DNA of 64,000 bases, taken from Malus domestica. Lineage: Eukaryota; Streptophyta; Magnoliopsida; Rosales; Rosaceae. The notes beneath the pieces were generated by a model that searched no databases, was not told the DNA's origin, and saw only the letters and a list, made by a program, of their open reading frames with translations. Positions 1 through 12,200 of this stretch are shown piece by piece (position 1 is the first letter of the stretch; each line of letters begins with the position of its first letter). The DNA lies in assembly GCF_042453785.1 (NCBI RefSeq), contig NC_091668.1, positions 8,142,001-8,206,000 on the forward strand, written 5' to 3'. A program made the translations under genes and the position numbers.

Positions 1-1035
1 GTGTCTTGATCAATTGGTGGAGGGAGATCAAAGATTCGACGAACTGGGTTTTGTTCAGCACAGTAGAGTGACAGCAAGAACTTCGATGGAGAAGCACAAA
101 GTTGAGTTTGATGGGTTTGGGAAGAAATAGTAAGACTTGCAGAGAAAGGGAGGTGAAAAATATATTGGAAAATTGGAGCTTATTAAAAATAGAAGAGAGG
201 TGATCTCAAGAACTCATTATACTCAATTTTAGTTTCAAAATCCTATCAACTTTGACCAAGTTCAAATAAATTCAATAATAACTTAGAAAAGTTAGGCTAA
301 AACTCTAGTTGTGTACATCAATTTGGTTGAGCTAGAATAACAAGTTACAAGAAATTTTGCCCCTCTCCAATGTGAAAGCAACCGTTTCAATTGAACTTTG
401 CACTTTTTTGAATTTGACCCCTCCCCTCGGTAAATTCTAGCTTCACCACTGAGCATACCACAGGGCAACATATGCCATATACCAAATAAACGGAAAGTGG
501 ATTCATATATGTTTCTTTTTCCAGGAATATATGGATAACCAAGCAAATTCGTTACCCGTTTGAAAAAGTGATTCTCGTACTAGTTTGCAGAGAAGAACAA
601 AAACAACTCGTACTTAAATGTGGTTTTTTCATATTTATTTATCAACTATATATAATATATTTCTAATAAGAGGTGGATGAGTAAATTAGTATTGAACTTA
701 TCATTCACTATACTCGAATTTAAAACTTTTCATTTACAAATGAAAAGAATTTTAACTATGTATTTATGCATTTGATTATTCTCTCTCTCTTACACTTCTC
801 CCTTTTTTTGTGAATTGAATAATTCAAACTAGAATCAAGTGTAAAAAGAGACAATGAGAACATAAAAATCAATACTCGTAAAAATAAAAAAAATAAAGTT
901 TACATAAAAATCAACATCAAATTTGCAATTTCTTTTCATTTAAATTTGGATCATCCACTATGGGAAGATTTGGATGATTACATATATTGAAAATATCAAT
1001 TATGATGTTGTGACATATATATATATCCATAGCTG
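1..1035. other. AT-rich intergenic DNA, no supported gene
   Basis: I see no convincing gene here. The first 150 bases are open on the minus strand up to the window edge but have no start codon or recognisable domain. Around 650-770 there is a weak match, in reverse orientation, to the SINE-like repeat better preserved at 14620-14780. The rest is AT-rich. Confidence 0.5.
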
Positions 1036-1039
1036 CATT

Positions 1040-1585
1040 TGGTCATGGTCTAAAATATCCATAATATCCTGATATTTCCATCGAAATTTCCGTGTTTTTG
1101 GACTACCGATATTTTTTTGGACTACCAATATTTCCGATATCATCGATATTTTAAACCTTGCTAAGTCACTCATGTATCTTACCATGCAATATATAAAATG
1201 TAAAATATTGTATTAATTCATTATATATAAATGATTATGGTGTGTTTAAACTTCTTTCATTAATTACTATATATTTTCTACATTCACAATGTTTGCCAGC
1301 TCGCTATAGAATCAACTTAAATCAGTTATATCTATCATGCAATGCATTTCCTTCCAATTTTTTGTGATAAACTAATAGATAATTGACTAAATAAACATCC
1401 TGCAAAGTTTCAATAAAAATTTCCAAGTTTTTCTAAAAATTTCCAAGTTTTTCTTACAATTTCCGTGGTTTTTATTCAATTTTTATCGATACCGATAATA
1501 TCCCAATATTTCCATTGAAATTTTCATGTTTTTGGACTACCGATATTTCCGATATCATCGATATTTTATACCTTGCATTTGGTAG
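1040..1585 (-). repeat. ATATCG-rich dispersed repeat, copy A
   Basis: This AT-rich block carries runs of GATATC/ATATCG-type words at both ends (about 1072-1160 and 1490-1577). Between them lies a middle section that recurs in inverted orientation at 11415-11790, including shared words such as TTTGCCAGCTCGCTATA and ATGATTATGGTGTGTTTAAAC. Each copy ends in a sequence like TTTAAACCTTG. No ORF or transposase is visible. The class is unknown to me; it is probably non-autonomous. Confidence 0.7.
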
Positions 1586-2028
1586 ATATTCAAAACTTCG
1601 TCCTTATTTTCTTTGTTGATAGTAGGCCTAATTATCTTTTTCTTTAGGTTAAAGGTTTACCAACCTAGTTAATTATCTTTATCGATACTCGTTTCAGGCA
1701 TTTGTCTCAATCTAAACATCTCTCAGACTCTCACCCTTAATGAACAAGTAACGTTTCTACAGAAATTGTGAATAAAATTTGATAGTAGCCTAGTTGGTCA
1801 AAAAAATGCATACATCAGAATCTCATTCGGTAAAATAAGCATGGTTTAGACCTAATTAATATCACACTTTAACAAATAGGTCAAAAAAGCATACTCCATC
1901 AGAATCTCATTCTGTAAAACGAAAAAAACAAAAAAAACATGGACTAGACCTAATTAATCACACTTTAACAAAAAGTGAGAGTGAACCAACGCCAACAAAA
2001 AAAAATATTAATCAATTTACAAATAGAT

Positions 2029-2036
2029 TATAAATA
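2029..2036 (+). promoter_or_regulatory. TATA box of the EF-hand gene
   Basis: TATAAATA lies 45 bp before the EF-hand start codon. This suggests a very short 5' leader of roughly 15-25 nt, if transcription starts about 30 bp downstream of the box. Confidence 0.55.
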
Positions 2037-2081
2037 CAGGGGCTTTGAAGCATTCACAAAACAAAAGTTTATTATAATATT

Positions 2082-2369
2082 ATGGCGATTAAAAGTCGCT
2101 GCGTCACTAGCGATGGCAAACGTGTTATGACGACGGAGGAGTTGAAGAAATGGTTGAAGAAATTTGATGTCGACAAAGACGGTCGAATAAGTAAAAAAGA
2201 GCTCCGGGAGGCTATCCGCGCCACCGGGGGCCGGTTTGCCAGGTTCAAGAGCAGGCTCGGGGTGCGGTCTGCAGACGCCAATGGCAATGGCTTCGTTGAT
2301 GAGGACGAGCTCGACAACCTTGTAGAGTTTGCACAGAAGCATTTGGGTGTCAAGATCGTAAACTTCTGA
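2082..2369 (+). CDS. Small calmodulin-like protein with two EF-hands
   Basis: This is a 95-residue intronless protein. It has two canonical 12-residue EF-hand loops. Loop 1 is residues 29-40, with D29, D31, D33, R35, S37 and E40. Loop 2 is residues 65-76, with D65, N67, N69, F71, D73 and E76. All coordinating positions needed for calcium are present in both, with the invariant glycine at the sixth position. The size and single pair of hands fit the small CML/polcalcin-like or EF-hand family of plants, which bind Ca2+ in the cytosol and act as sensors. No signal peptide or membrane segment is seen. The ATG follows a TATA box by 45 bp, which supports this start. The neighbours do not suggest a partner. 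The exact subfamily cannot be settled from sequence alone. Confidence 0.88.
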   Translation: MAIKSRCVTSDGKRVMTTEELKKWLKKFDVDKDGRISKKELREAIRATGGRFARFKSRLGVRSADANGNGFVDEDELDNLVEFAQKHLGVKIVNF

Positions 2370-2792
2370 CTCTAACTAGTATATGTATCAAGTCTCTAAT
2401 CTCTATGGCTTGGGTTAATTAATTGGAGAGAGAAAAATCAAATGTATTATTCTGTATGGTCCTGGTGGCACATTTAAGCATGGTGGCTCCTGATGTCAGC
2501 TTGTTCTCGTTCCTTTTACGAGTCCTATGTATATATACTTACATAACTGAATGTGATTGAATTGGACATTAAAATGCGCGAGTTGTGTGGCATCATTTGT
2601 ATTCTTCAGAGATTACTTGCCAATGCAGATGAGCCGGTTCCTTCCCGTATGCTTGCGTTCTCACAACGTCTAAAAGAATTGCAAGGGGCTTGTAGCTTAG
2701 TTGGTTACAAGCTTTTACTATCACTCGCATCCTTGCATACATATCTACCAATTTAAGATGGCATATGAAAACATAACAGTCTGCGTAATTAC
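2370..2792. other. 3' flank of the EF-hand gene
   Basis: This is the presumed 3' UTR and spacer. A short open frame at 2553-2756 has no recognisable domain and I do not call it a gene. Confidence 0.5.
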
Positions 2793-3435
2793 TGTTGTGC
2801 TAGGATAGCACCAAACCTTATAAAACAAACTCTTGATAACCCACAGGAAATATATCAAATGCAAATGCAAAAACAAAATATTAAAGACACCAAGATTTTA
2901 ACGAGGTTCCTCAACAGTCAGTGTAACTGGAGTACGTCCTCGGAGCAGTAGGAGCTCACCCAAGAATCCACTATCAACCAAATGGGAGTTTACAAAGTGT
3001 TGGCAATCTCACAACCCAAATAACCCAATAGCTCTCACACACCACAGATACAAATAGAGAAAGAAATATAATGAATAATTTCTTCTCTATACATATAGCT
3101 CAAAACTATTACAACAACAACTATTTTGGTGGATAATTACTAACCAATTGAAGAGGAGCACTTTCTTCTTCCCTTCAAAGAGGAGATGCAGCACCCTTTA
3201 TTTTCTGATGCTCTCTATCTCCCTCTCTTCAAAACCGAAAAATGGGCTGCTTCTCTTTCTCACAATTACTCCCAAAGGCAACCAACCTCACAATTATTAA
3301 GAACCAAAGTCACGGGTGGTAAAAGAGAAAAGCAACCCTTTTTTTCTTCCCCAAAACAAGGAAGTGGTTGTCCACCTTTTTTTCTTTATAATTTTTTATA
3401 GCCAAAAGTTGGCCACTTGGCCACATACTCCAACA
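2793..3435. mobile_element. Solo LTR (643 bp) with 5-bp target-site duplication
   Basis: The segment begins TGTTGTGCTAG and ends ACTCCAACA, so it has TG...CA ends within the short inverted repeat TGTTG/CAACA. It is bounded on both sides by ATTAC (2788-2792 and 3436-3440), a perfect 5-bp target-site duplication. No internal domain, primer-binding site or second LTR is next to it. This is the footprint left when the two LTRs of a retrotransposon recombine. The phrase TTTTAACGAGGTTCC inside it recalls plant Ty1/copia LTRs, but the superfamily is not proven. Confidence 0.85.
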
Positions 3436-3440
3436 ATTAC

Positions 3441-4030
3441 ATATTATGTGATTAAGTACGTGCTTCTGGCAAAATGCTGAGTACGGATTAAGTGCAACAG
3501 AAAGAGCAAAACTAGATACTTGAATCCACATGAGAAATCAATTTACATTTGGAAACAAGAACTTTACAGTTAAATTATATGTGAATGTGAATGCCTATTT
3601 ACCTATTCGACTTCCAAATAATACTTACAACTTGAAGTGGTCATGGAATGTACAGAAACAGACTACACAAAATTGGATTGAACAGAAGAAAAAAAGAAGA
3701 GAAAATGAAGCAGCAGCATGGAGGTGGGACTGATCCAACTCTTCCATATATTGTTTCAGGTCGCCGATAAATCACCCCGATCGGCAAAGCAGTCATTTAG
3801 TCAATAATTCCTAGCTACATACAACCGCACGACCTGTGAGATCTGTCACCAACATGTCTTGATGAATTAGCATTGTCATACTACAACAAAACATTCCACG
3901 CACAGACAGATTAGGCAAAAGAGAAATGAGGATTTTACCTCGACACTTCTAAACACGTGCATGGCAAAACTCATCCGTCTCCATATCTAGCGCAGGCGAG
4001 AAGATAAAGCAGTAAACTCTCTTCAACACC
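3441..4030. other. Spacer and probable 3' UTR of the phosphatidate phosphatase gene
   Basis: This separates the solo LTR from the PAH stop codon. The part nearest 4030 is probably the PAH 3' UTR. No gene is supported. Confidence 0.5.
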
Positions 4031-7000
4031 TCAAACATCAATATCGCGCGGTGGGAGTTTCCAGAAATTCCACGTATTAAAGTCCTCCTGTAATCAACAG
4101 GGAAAATAAATAAAAAAGCATGTTCAAATGATTAGTGGCCACATAGGAAGGGGCGAACAGGGCAGAATGATTTTGAAAGAAGACCTCGACCGTAACATGT
4201 TTAAAACGAAAAAGCATTGCAGAATCAAAACCTGCTCAGATGAGTTTGTAGGTGGAAACATGCCGTTCACAAGAGCATGAAGGGAGGTATATGACTTTGT
4301 GTCAACACGGCGGTTCACAACAACCTCACCCTGCATACCCAAACCATAACAAAGAAAGGTTGGCATTAGACATTACTAAATTAGAAATATTTAAATTGCT
4401 GCTATATCGTGAAGGTCATAATTACCTTGGGATTAATAATGAATATTTTTCCTTTCGGGATTCCAACCTTAAGGTAGCTGAACTCATCGGTATCTCTGTT
4501 TCCAAAACCGGCATAGAATGGATTGCAATCAGAAGGGAACAATGATTTGATATCCTGAAACAGAGAAAAACGTAAGATATTTAAAAGGATACTTGAACCC
4601 ATATGTATTATTGTTCGGAAGTATCCTATGAAACAAATTATTTAACATCTGATAGGCAGTAAAACAAGTGATCAGGTAAAGATTTAATACACTAACCTCC
4701 AAGCATGCGATTTTGAATTCATGAGGAGCCCTCCTGATAACTGAGGAAAACAGAGTGTCGGTCTATGCATTAGAAACTACATACGACTTAGTGACCAGAA
4801 AATTGCATGTGATGTCTAGTGATCAAATAAGGTAATTTTACATTCCACTCTGTTATCCATATAAATCGTTTTCTCTGCATTATTCTACAAGGAAAGGATG
4901 CACTTCCTCTCTATGAAGCGTAGTTTATCATTTCAGTTTTTTATCAGGATTATTGCAAAAAAAGGGCAATGAACCGAACACATAAAATGCCTGAAAACTA
5001 AATGGAACACTTTAGCAATTTAAATTAGACCTCTGTTGAAGTTCTAGAAAAAGAAGTGCACCAACATCACTTACCTTCGCGAAAGAGAGAAGGAAAAAGT
5101 CCATCTGGGGAAATAACAACGGGACCATCTGGTAAAGCCTTCCCATCCTGCATATTTGTAAGCAAAGAAATAAACACACATCGCATTTTGATTTCTTAAC
5201 TCCAGTTTGAAAATGAAAATCAAGGATTTAGCATGGGTTAAGCATAACCTGCTTAAGGTTGAATAAAAATTGTCTGGTGACAGAGGCTTGAGAAATGGCA
5301 CGTGCACTCAAAAAAAGCAATTGATATCCATTTTCCTAAAGCATAGAAATAACAATCAATTCCTTTAAAGATGCAATGTCAGTGTAGTTATGAGTAATTC
5401 ATACAATAAATTTAACATGTTTGTGTAAGAGACAATGGCAATAAGAGATGAGAGGCGGGCACATTATAAAGGTAATCATGCCTATAATTTGTAGGCTGAT
5501 GACACTGTATGACTGAATAAGCGAACCACAGATGGGCCAACAGATTAGGTTAATGAGAAAGTCCCTCTATGTGTTTTCGACTACCTATGTTGGCTAAAGG
5601 CCAACCCACCAGAGTACTCAAAATGCATTGTAAGGAGTGATGAAATGCAATGTGAAAATTGCAGTCAATAAATAACCATGAACAAAAAATAATCATCACC
5701 ACGAGCACAAGAAATAAAAAGGACGAGATAAGCAAACCTTAATGGCAGAAAACAAATTTGTAACACCTATATGTGACCAATCTACCCCAACCAAGGGCAT
5801 GAATTGACCTAGAACATCTGACCTGCAAAACAAAGCAAATCAAGCGGGATCAGACAAATCAAAGAGAACCCCCCCCCCCTCCCCCCACAAGGAATCAACA
5901 AGTGAATGCATAAAGAACAACTGAATCATTAAAGAAAAACTGTTGCTCATATTTGATAAAAAAAATCTAAAAATCACTGTACTTCATTACTTGCAAAACA
6001 GAAAAAATTTCTCAGAATACAATTTACCAAAGAATTGTTTGGAAAGAACAGCCTTACTTTGTGATTGTCCCATCCACGTCTGAGATCACTATGCGAGTGT
6101 TCCATTTCCACAGATAAATTCTGGCATCAACCTGTTGAGCAACAAGAATTGTTAGAAAGGACAGTAACTACATCTGAAAAACAAACGATGAGAAAGAAAT
6201 CAGACTAAAAATGAACAGCCAGGATGAGAACCTAAATAAAAATCAGAACAATAAACAACCTGCTGCTTCCCCAGCATTGCAGTAAAGAATGTGAAGGTTA
6301 CTGTATTCTTCCCTTCTTTGAGTTTTAAGGACGCCAGCTGCTCAGATGTTGGAGCAAGTACCCTCTCCATTTTCTTCATCCCCTTCGGTGCAAGCATATT
6401 CTTATCCCCATCTGTAAGCATATTCTTATCTCCATCTGTAAGCATATTCTTCTCTCCATTGGTGGCAAAGGTGCTCTCTGTAGCATTCTGAGCATCAGGA
6501 CTTTTACCACCATTCACATCTGGCTGCATTGCTTTCCTGGAATTTGATCTCCTTGAACCGAAAGGCCAGAGTTTCCAACTTCCGCTGGTGGCAACATTTA
6601 CTTTAGATGGATCTCCTGTAATAGTTTTATCCCAGTCAGTCGACAGCTAATATGCCTTTCAGTTCAGATATTTGCACTTTCCATAATGGAATCATCCTAA
6701 AGCAATAAAGCAGCTACATCCCATGGAAAACAACTACAGATAACAAGTCTATCAATTAGTACATTTATCAAGATCGAATTTTTCCAAAACTGTTTGAAAA
6801 GCAGTACCAGCTTTCATCCCTTCATATTAGAAGTGTTTCCAGCAAGAGAGCTGTGCACAAAGCAAAATTTATTTCACTTTCTCCATTTTACCACTTGAGA
6901 AATATTTGTTCACCAAAAAACAAATTAGGCCCTTCCAATTTTCATCAGAGAGAAAATTCTGGCAATAAGTCTAACAAAAAATAAAGTGAAAAAATGGTCA

Positions 7001-9299
7001 GATTAATCATATTTCACTCTGACTTGGAATATATAAATTCTTAGTACTGTAATATAATCATGTAGACTGTAGTATGTACACACTACCAACAAGAAAGAAA
7101 ATAGAATACTTTTCAGCATTTCAGTGCAGGAAATATCATACATGTAAATATCTAAGTTTCTCACCAACTGCAGGAATGGCAGGACCACCTTTGAGCTCCA
7201 CTGAACCCTGAGTATTCTCGATATCTGGTGTTTCCTGTGCTAATTTTTTCTCTTCTTCTGTGTCCCACTTTCTACAGCTCAAATCATCTTTACCTTGCCA
7301 TATTGACTTCAAGGGATTGACATTTGAGTCCAGTGAACAGCTCAAGGGATAATGAAGATCAAGTGCGCTCAACTTGTCAGTATGAGGCCACATATTGGGT
7401 AATGACGCGACCAGCTTCCTGACTTCTTTATCAGCAGCAGCCTTACGATTTCTAGGAATACCAATTGCAGCTGATGCTGCCTCCAGTTTTCTATTTGATT
7501 TCTCAAAATCAGTTGAGGGGCCTTCGTGAACAAACTTTTCTGGAGATGAATATGATTCATAGTTTGTACTGTCTTTTGGACTACACGAGAGACTATTTTC
7601 TCTGTCTACACATGATGAAGAACACGATTCCGTGCACTGAACCTCGGTGATTCTGATTTCATCGTCACTGAAGAGAAATTGTTCTTCCTCTAATCCCACT
7701 GGCAACACACTTGCTGCTTCTGTCATGACATGGCCAATAACGGACTCAGACGGGGTTTGTAAATCGCATGATCCAATTTCTTCCTCTTTTGTATTTTTCT
7801 CTTCTTGAACTTGATCACCAGAGTTGTTTAAACTAAACATGCTCTGTGACTCAACTTTTTTAACTGAACCAGGTAATGAATTTCGCTGGACTGTCTGAAT
7901 ATTGTATTGTTGAACTATTGCTGGCCCTTCAAGGTCAATATTACGGTCTGTGCATGAATGCGCATCTGTCTCTTGTGAACAAGTTTCAGTAGCCTCCACT
8001 GAGTGTACCTCCATGGAAGTATCATCAGCATGGTGCTCAGTAACTGAATCCTGATGAAGAACACTAAATATCTCAGTCTCGACGATCCAGGTGTACACTA
8101 AATTAAGAATAATATTAGCCAATTGATCATTTATAACCAAGTTGTGTTTCTTAAATTTCGTGCATATTTGTGTTGGTAAATAAGTCACAGTAAACATTGC
8201 ATCTTAAAATTCCTAAACAGTTTAAAAGTTTTGGTTTCTATTGCAACAGATTTGATAGAAAGATTACCTTAGATAGCAGCTCAGTTCTGGCATGAACATG
8301 AACTTGCCCACTTCTTTCTCTGGCAATGTACAACGTTTCACAATAAATAAAGGGTTGGACTCCATCTATCCCATCCGCCGTATGAGAAATGTCACGGTCA
8401 GGTAATACAACATCTTTCTCATCCAAATGCTTGCCAGGGCAAGCTTCTAGCTCAAAAGAACTTTGAATTTCAAGATCAGACCCTGTGACATTGGATATGA
8501 CAGCAATTGCATTCCCATCGTGTTCGGTTGCTGCAATAAAAGATTCACCAACATCACTAGATACTCTAGACACAGGCAGAGATGAGCTCAGCCGGCTTTC
8601 CTCGGCATCAATCTGCATATCTTCATTAACTAACACATTAGGAGACGAAAAACGGGAAGCATTATCCTTCCCGAATTTCTTAGTGGCAAGACTAGTGGAC
8701 CACTTCACCTCCAAAAGGTTAGCCGCAAACTCGGCCCGCTCCAATGAATCCACCCTTCTCACCTCACTATCAACCCCCTCTTCCTCCTTACTCTTGCGCT
8801 CCTTCGTCGACCTGCTCCCAAATAGCCCAAAAATTTGTGACTTCCGGGAATTAGTCCTGGACAAAATCTTCCCGTTAAGCGTTTGAATCTGATCAACTGT
8901 TGTCAAATTCTCAGCATCATAATTGCAACTCATGGACTTCAATGGCTGCCTGTTTTCCCGACATTGCTCATCCGTCTCATCACTCGAAGACGAAGGATAC
9001 AACACAGCCTCCCCTTCTTCTGCATCAACCTCCCTAAGAAAATAAGCTTCCCCTTTATGATCCAAATACATGTGGAAACTAGCATCCTCCCCATTGACAT
9101 TAATGTTAACCACCTTCTCCTTTGTCTTCAAAACCCCTTGAAACTTCCCAAATTTCACATTCCACGCTGACGATTTGAAGCTCCCATCTTGTTGTTCAAC
9201 TACAATTATGTCCACAGCTCCACCAAAAGGGTGGAACGGGCCGGAGACGGTGTATACCCCTCTGGATATATAACTCCCTAGCCTCCCAACCGCATACAT
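4031..9299 (-). CDS. PAH: Phosphatidate phosphatase, lipin family (PAH1/PAH2-like)
   Basis: The enzyme is a magnesium-dependent phosphatidate phosphatase that makes diacylglycerol for membrane and storage lipid metabolism. Exons (minus strand): 9299-8268, 8050-7165, 6615-6260, 6131-6058, 5822-5738, 5335-5249, 5147-5075, 4740-4697, 4554-4426, 4330-4232, 4087-4031. They sum to 2922 bp (973 aa), close to the Arabidopsis PAH proteins (about 900-930 aa). The N-LIP domain spans about residues 1-110 and begins [19 protein letters not shown] long acidic, serine-rich middle region follows. The C-LIP/LNS2 catalytic domain contains DVDGT at residues 776-780, matching the DxDxT catalytic motif of the haloacid dehalogenase fold, followed by conserved blocks such as [10 protein letters not shown] and [13 protein letters not shown]. 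An oddity is a tandem 8-residue repeat (KNMLTDGD) at residues 695-714. A GA microsatellite lies about 670 bp upstream of the ATG. I cannot decide between PAH1 and PAH2. Confidence 0.95.
6392..6454 (-). repeat. In-frame 24-bp tandem repeat in PAH exon 3
   Basis: A 24-bp unit encoding KNMLTDGD is present two full times plus a partial third, just before the LNS2 domain. The copies differ at very few bases, so the expansion looks recent. Confidence 0.85.
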
Positions 9300-9971
9300 C
9301 CTATTCCTACCCTATCTAATTTCTCAGGACACCCAATTAACCAAAACCTCAAAACTCAATCATAATTTACGCACACCCGGACCCGGTCGATTTCCTCACG
9401 AAAAACCTTCAAAGCAACAAACTTTGATCCAAAGATTGAATTCTGAGGCAACCCAGATGACCAATTTACCAAGAATTTAGCAACCTAATTGATCAAAACC
9501 CAAAATTTAACGATTTACCACCGTTTTAACTCCAAGCAGTTATTGCATGCATCAGAAAAGCGACGAAATCCCTCCCTGAGATCCCTTTTTTCAATCTGAA
9601 GCCCCCACAAACCATTGGATTTTAAAAAGCCAACAGCTCGAAATCAACAAACAACCAAGAAAGAAGGCATCAACGGAAGACCAAAAACTATAGATATAAT
9701 TCTGAGGAACCGCCAAAGGAAGAGGGAATAGCAGTTATGGTGACGAAAGAATATTCGGTGCTAATTATTCGAATGTGCCGAGCCTTCAATCACCATTAAA
9801 ATTCCAACAAATATTTAAAGGCGCCGCATTTTTTCATTTTTTTTCATTTTTTTTCTTCCCCTTATTCTTCTGATGATTGATGAAGTAAATAAGAAAAAAA
9901 AAAGAGGAATTAATCTAAACTAAAAATAAATAAAAGGGTCTAGAAATGAACTGACCTGAAAGAAAGAGGTC
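9300..9971. other. 5' leader and promoter region of PAH
   Basis: This is non-coding. It probably holds the 5' UTR, possibly with a leader intron, of the minus-strand PAH gene. It is bounded on the far side by a GA microsatellite. No other gene is seen. Confidence 0.55.

Positions 9972-10020
<49 letters not shown>
9972..10020. repeat. GA microsatellite upstream of PAH
   Basis: About 24 uninterrupted GA units. Read on the PAH strand this is a CT tract roughly 670-720 bp before the start codon, a place where it could be in the 5' leader or core promoter. Confidence 0.95.
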
Positions 10021-10025
<5 letters not shown>

Positions 10026-11410
10026 GCACGTAAGCATACGAGAGATGGTTGAAGCGGAGGGATTTTTTAAATGTCAACGCATCACGTATGAATTTTTTTG
10101 AAAAGTAAATTTATACGGATTTTGTCACATGAACAAACTTTTAAGCTATTTGTTGTATTAATTTTTTGAAATTATTAATGTATCTCATTTTAATTATGTT
10201 AAGTTTTTTATTCAAAATAAGCGATATCCATTTGTGTTCAAAATTATTTCGAATTTTTGACTTCATTTTCATGATTTTTTTTTATTTTTTATTTTTACAC
10301 AAAGATATATTTTCATTAGAAGGTAGATGAATAAATTGATTTGGACATTAGACATGTGTTCGTTTCAAAACTTATAGTGAACTACTAAAAAGTACATTAG
10401 GCTCATTAACATGAAATTTAACCAATTGTAAACTTTGAGAATTCAACAGCGTCTATCATGTTCTTAAGAAAAAAAAAAGTTGAAATGTTCGAAGCTTGAA
10501 AGGGTGTGGTGAGTTAAAAGTCTGAAAAAACATTGATATCATAACCTTGAAAATTTGATATAACAAATCCCTTAAAATTTTAATTTATACAACAAATTGA
10601 AAAAAAAAATGTATAAGTTCATATAACATTTCAAGAAAAAATTTATTAACGTAAAAGAAACAACAACATATTTTTCGATTTAGTATTATTTATAATATGC
10701 TATGCGATGTTCTGGCTAGTTCTAGATATCTAAAAAGTCTATTCTTCATGTAACATGATTTTTCTTATGAGGGGTGGCATTTTATTTGAGACAGGTGGAC
10801 ATTTGAATTACGTGGGCTCCAAGTAACCTTTTCTTTAATATGTTAAGTTTTGCCGCCATGTGGAAACATGTCGGACTTTCTTTCTTGTAGAATAGAAAAT
10901 AGGTGTGTACATATTTTACAGCGAAAATTTTATCATGTATAATTTATTTTCAACGCTTCTTGAATATAATTTTTTTTATTTGATGTAAATTAATATAGAA
11001 TGTCGCTTGTATGATAAATAAATTAAGTAATTAATTAATTAATAGATAAATATAAGTATCATTCATGATTTGATCATCCTATCTTTTGATTCTCATGATG
11101 GATTTTGTTCTATGATTGGTTTTGCATCTGTATGCTGATTGAGCCTGTGTGAAAATAAGAAATAAAATTAAATGGTAACTCTAGTTATATTATCAGCAAC
11201 ACAAAAACGGATGAGATTATCGTAAATTTATAATTTTTTGTGGTACTTGGACACTCTTTTTTATCTAATACTTATCAATTTTCGACCATCAAATGAATAA
11301 AAATAATCAAATGACAAGAGTTAAAGGGTTGTGTTAAAGATAAAAATATGTGTGTAAACAACATCACCTTTTTTCCAATTCTCAAAATTTATGATTGAAT
11401 GAAATGAATG
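10021..11410. other. AT-rich intergenic DNA, nothing recognised
   Basis: No open frame, RNA gene or clear repeat boundary is seen in this stretch. Confidence 0.5.
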
Positions 11411-11414
11411 ATAA

Positions 11415-11790
11415 CTAAGGTATTAAATATCGGTAATATCGGAAATATCGGTAGTCCGAAAACACGGAAATATCGATGGAAATATCGGGATAATGTCGAT
11501 ATCGATAAAAATTACATGGAAACCACGGAAATTGTAAGAAAAACTTGGAAATTTTTATTGAAACTTTGCAGGATATTTATTTAGTCAATTATCTATTAGT
11601 TTATCACAAAAAATTGGAAGGAAATGCATTGCATGATGTATTTAACATTATCAAGTTGATTATATAGCGAGCTGGCAAACATTGTGAGTGTAGAAAGAAG
11701 TTTAAACACACCATAATCATTTATATATAATGAATTAGTACAATATTTTACACTTTATACATTGCATGATATTAACAATTTAATGATCAT
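11415..11790 (+). repeat. ATATCG-rich dispersed repeat, copy B
   Basis: This is an inverted copy of the repeat at 1040-1585. It starts with an ATATCGG-rich block and continues into the same middle section (TATAGCGAGCTGGCAAAC, ACACACCATAATCATTTATA). It lacks the second ATATCG block of copy A. Confidence 0.7.
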
Positions 11791-12200
11791 TTGTACAACT
11801 AAATATATGCAACTCGACAAGATTTAGACATGAGTGAGTGAGAAACAAAAAAAATGAATCACATTGAATGCTCTAAAACAAAAAGATAGATATGCGAATT
11901 ATTGGAGAGCATGGTTACCCCCCATATTTTGTTCAATGTGATTCATTTCTTTATTAATTTAGACATGAGTGAGGGATGTAACCACGTCTCAATGTAAAAT
12001 TCCCCTCAATGTGATTCATTTCTTTATTAATTTAGAAATGGTTACCCCCCGTTCAATGTGTTCAATTTAGACATGGTTACCCCCCTCATTTTAATCATAT
12101 TGGAGAGCATGATTTATATATAGTCATGAAGAAATGACTATGCATTTTAGGAGAATTTAGACATAGTCATGAAAAAATGAATCACAAAAAGATAGATATG
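11791..12200. repeat. Locally rearranged short duplications
   Basis: The words CAATGTGATTCATTTCTTTA (11935-11954 and 12008-12027), CATGGTTACCCCCC and AAAAAGATAGATATGCGA each occur two or three times within 350 bp. One further copy of the first word is inverted near 11853. This looks like a locally scrambled tandem duplication with a unit of about 75 bp. No coding potential is seen. Confidence 0.6.

Noticed and set aside
1-150. Open minus-strand frame reaching the left window edge
   Set aside because: No start codon, domain or splice site inside the window. It could be the start of a neighbouring gene but cannot be supported.
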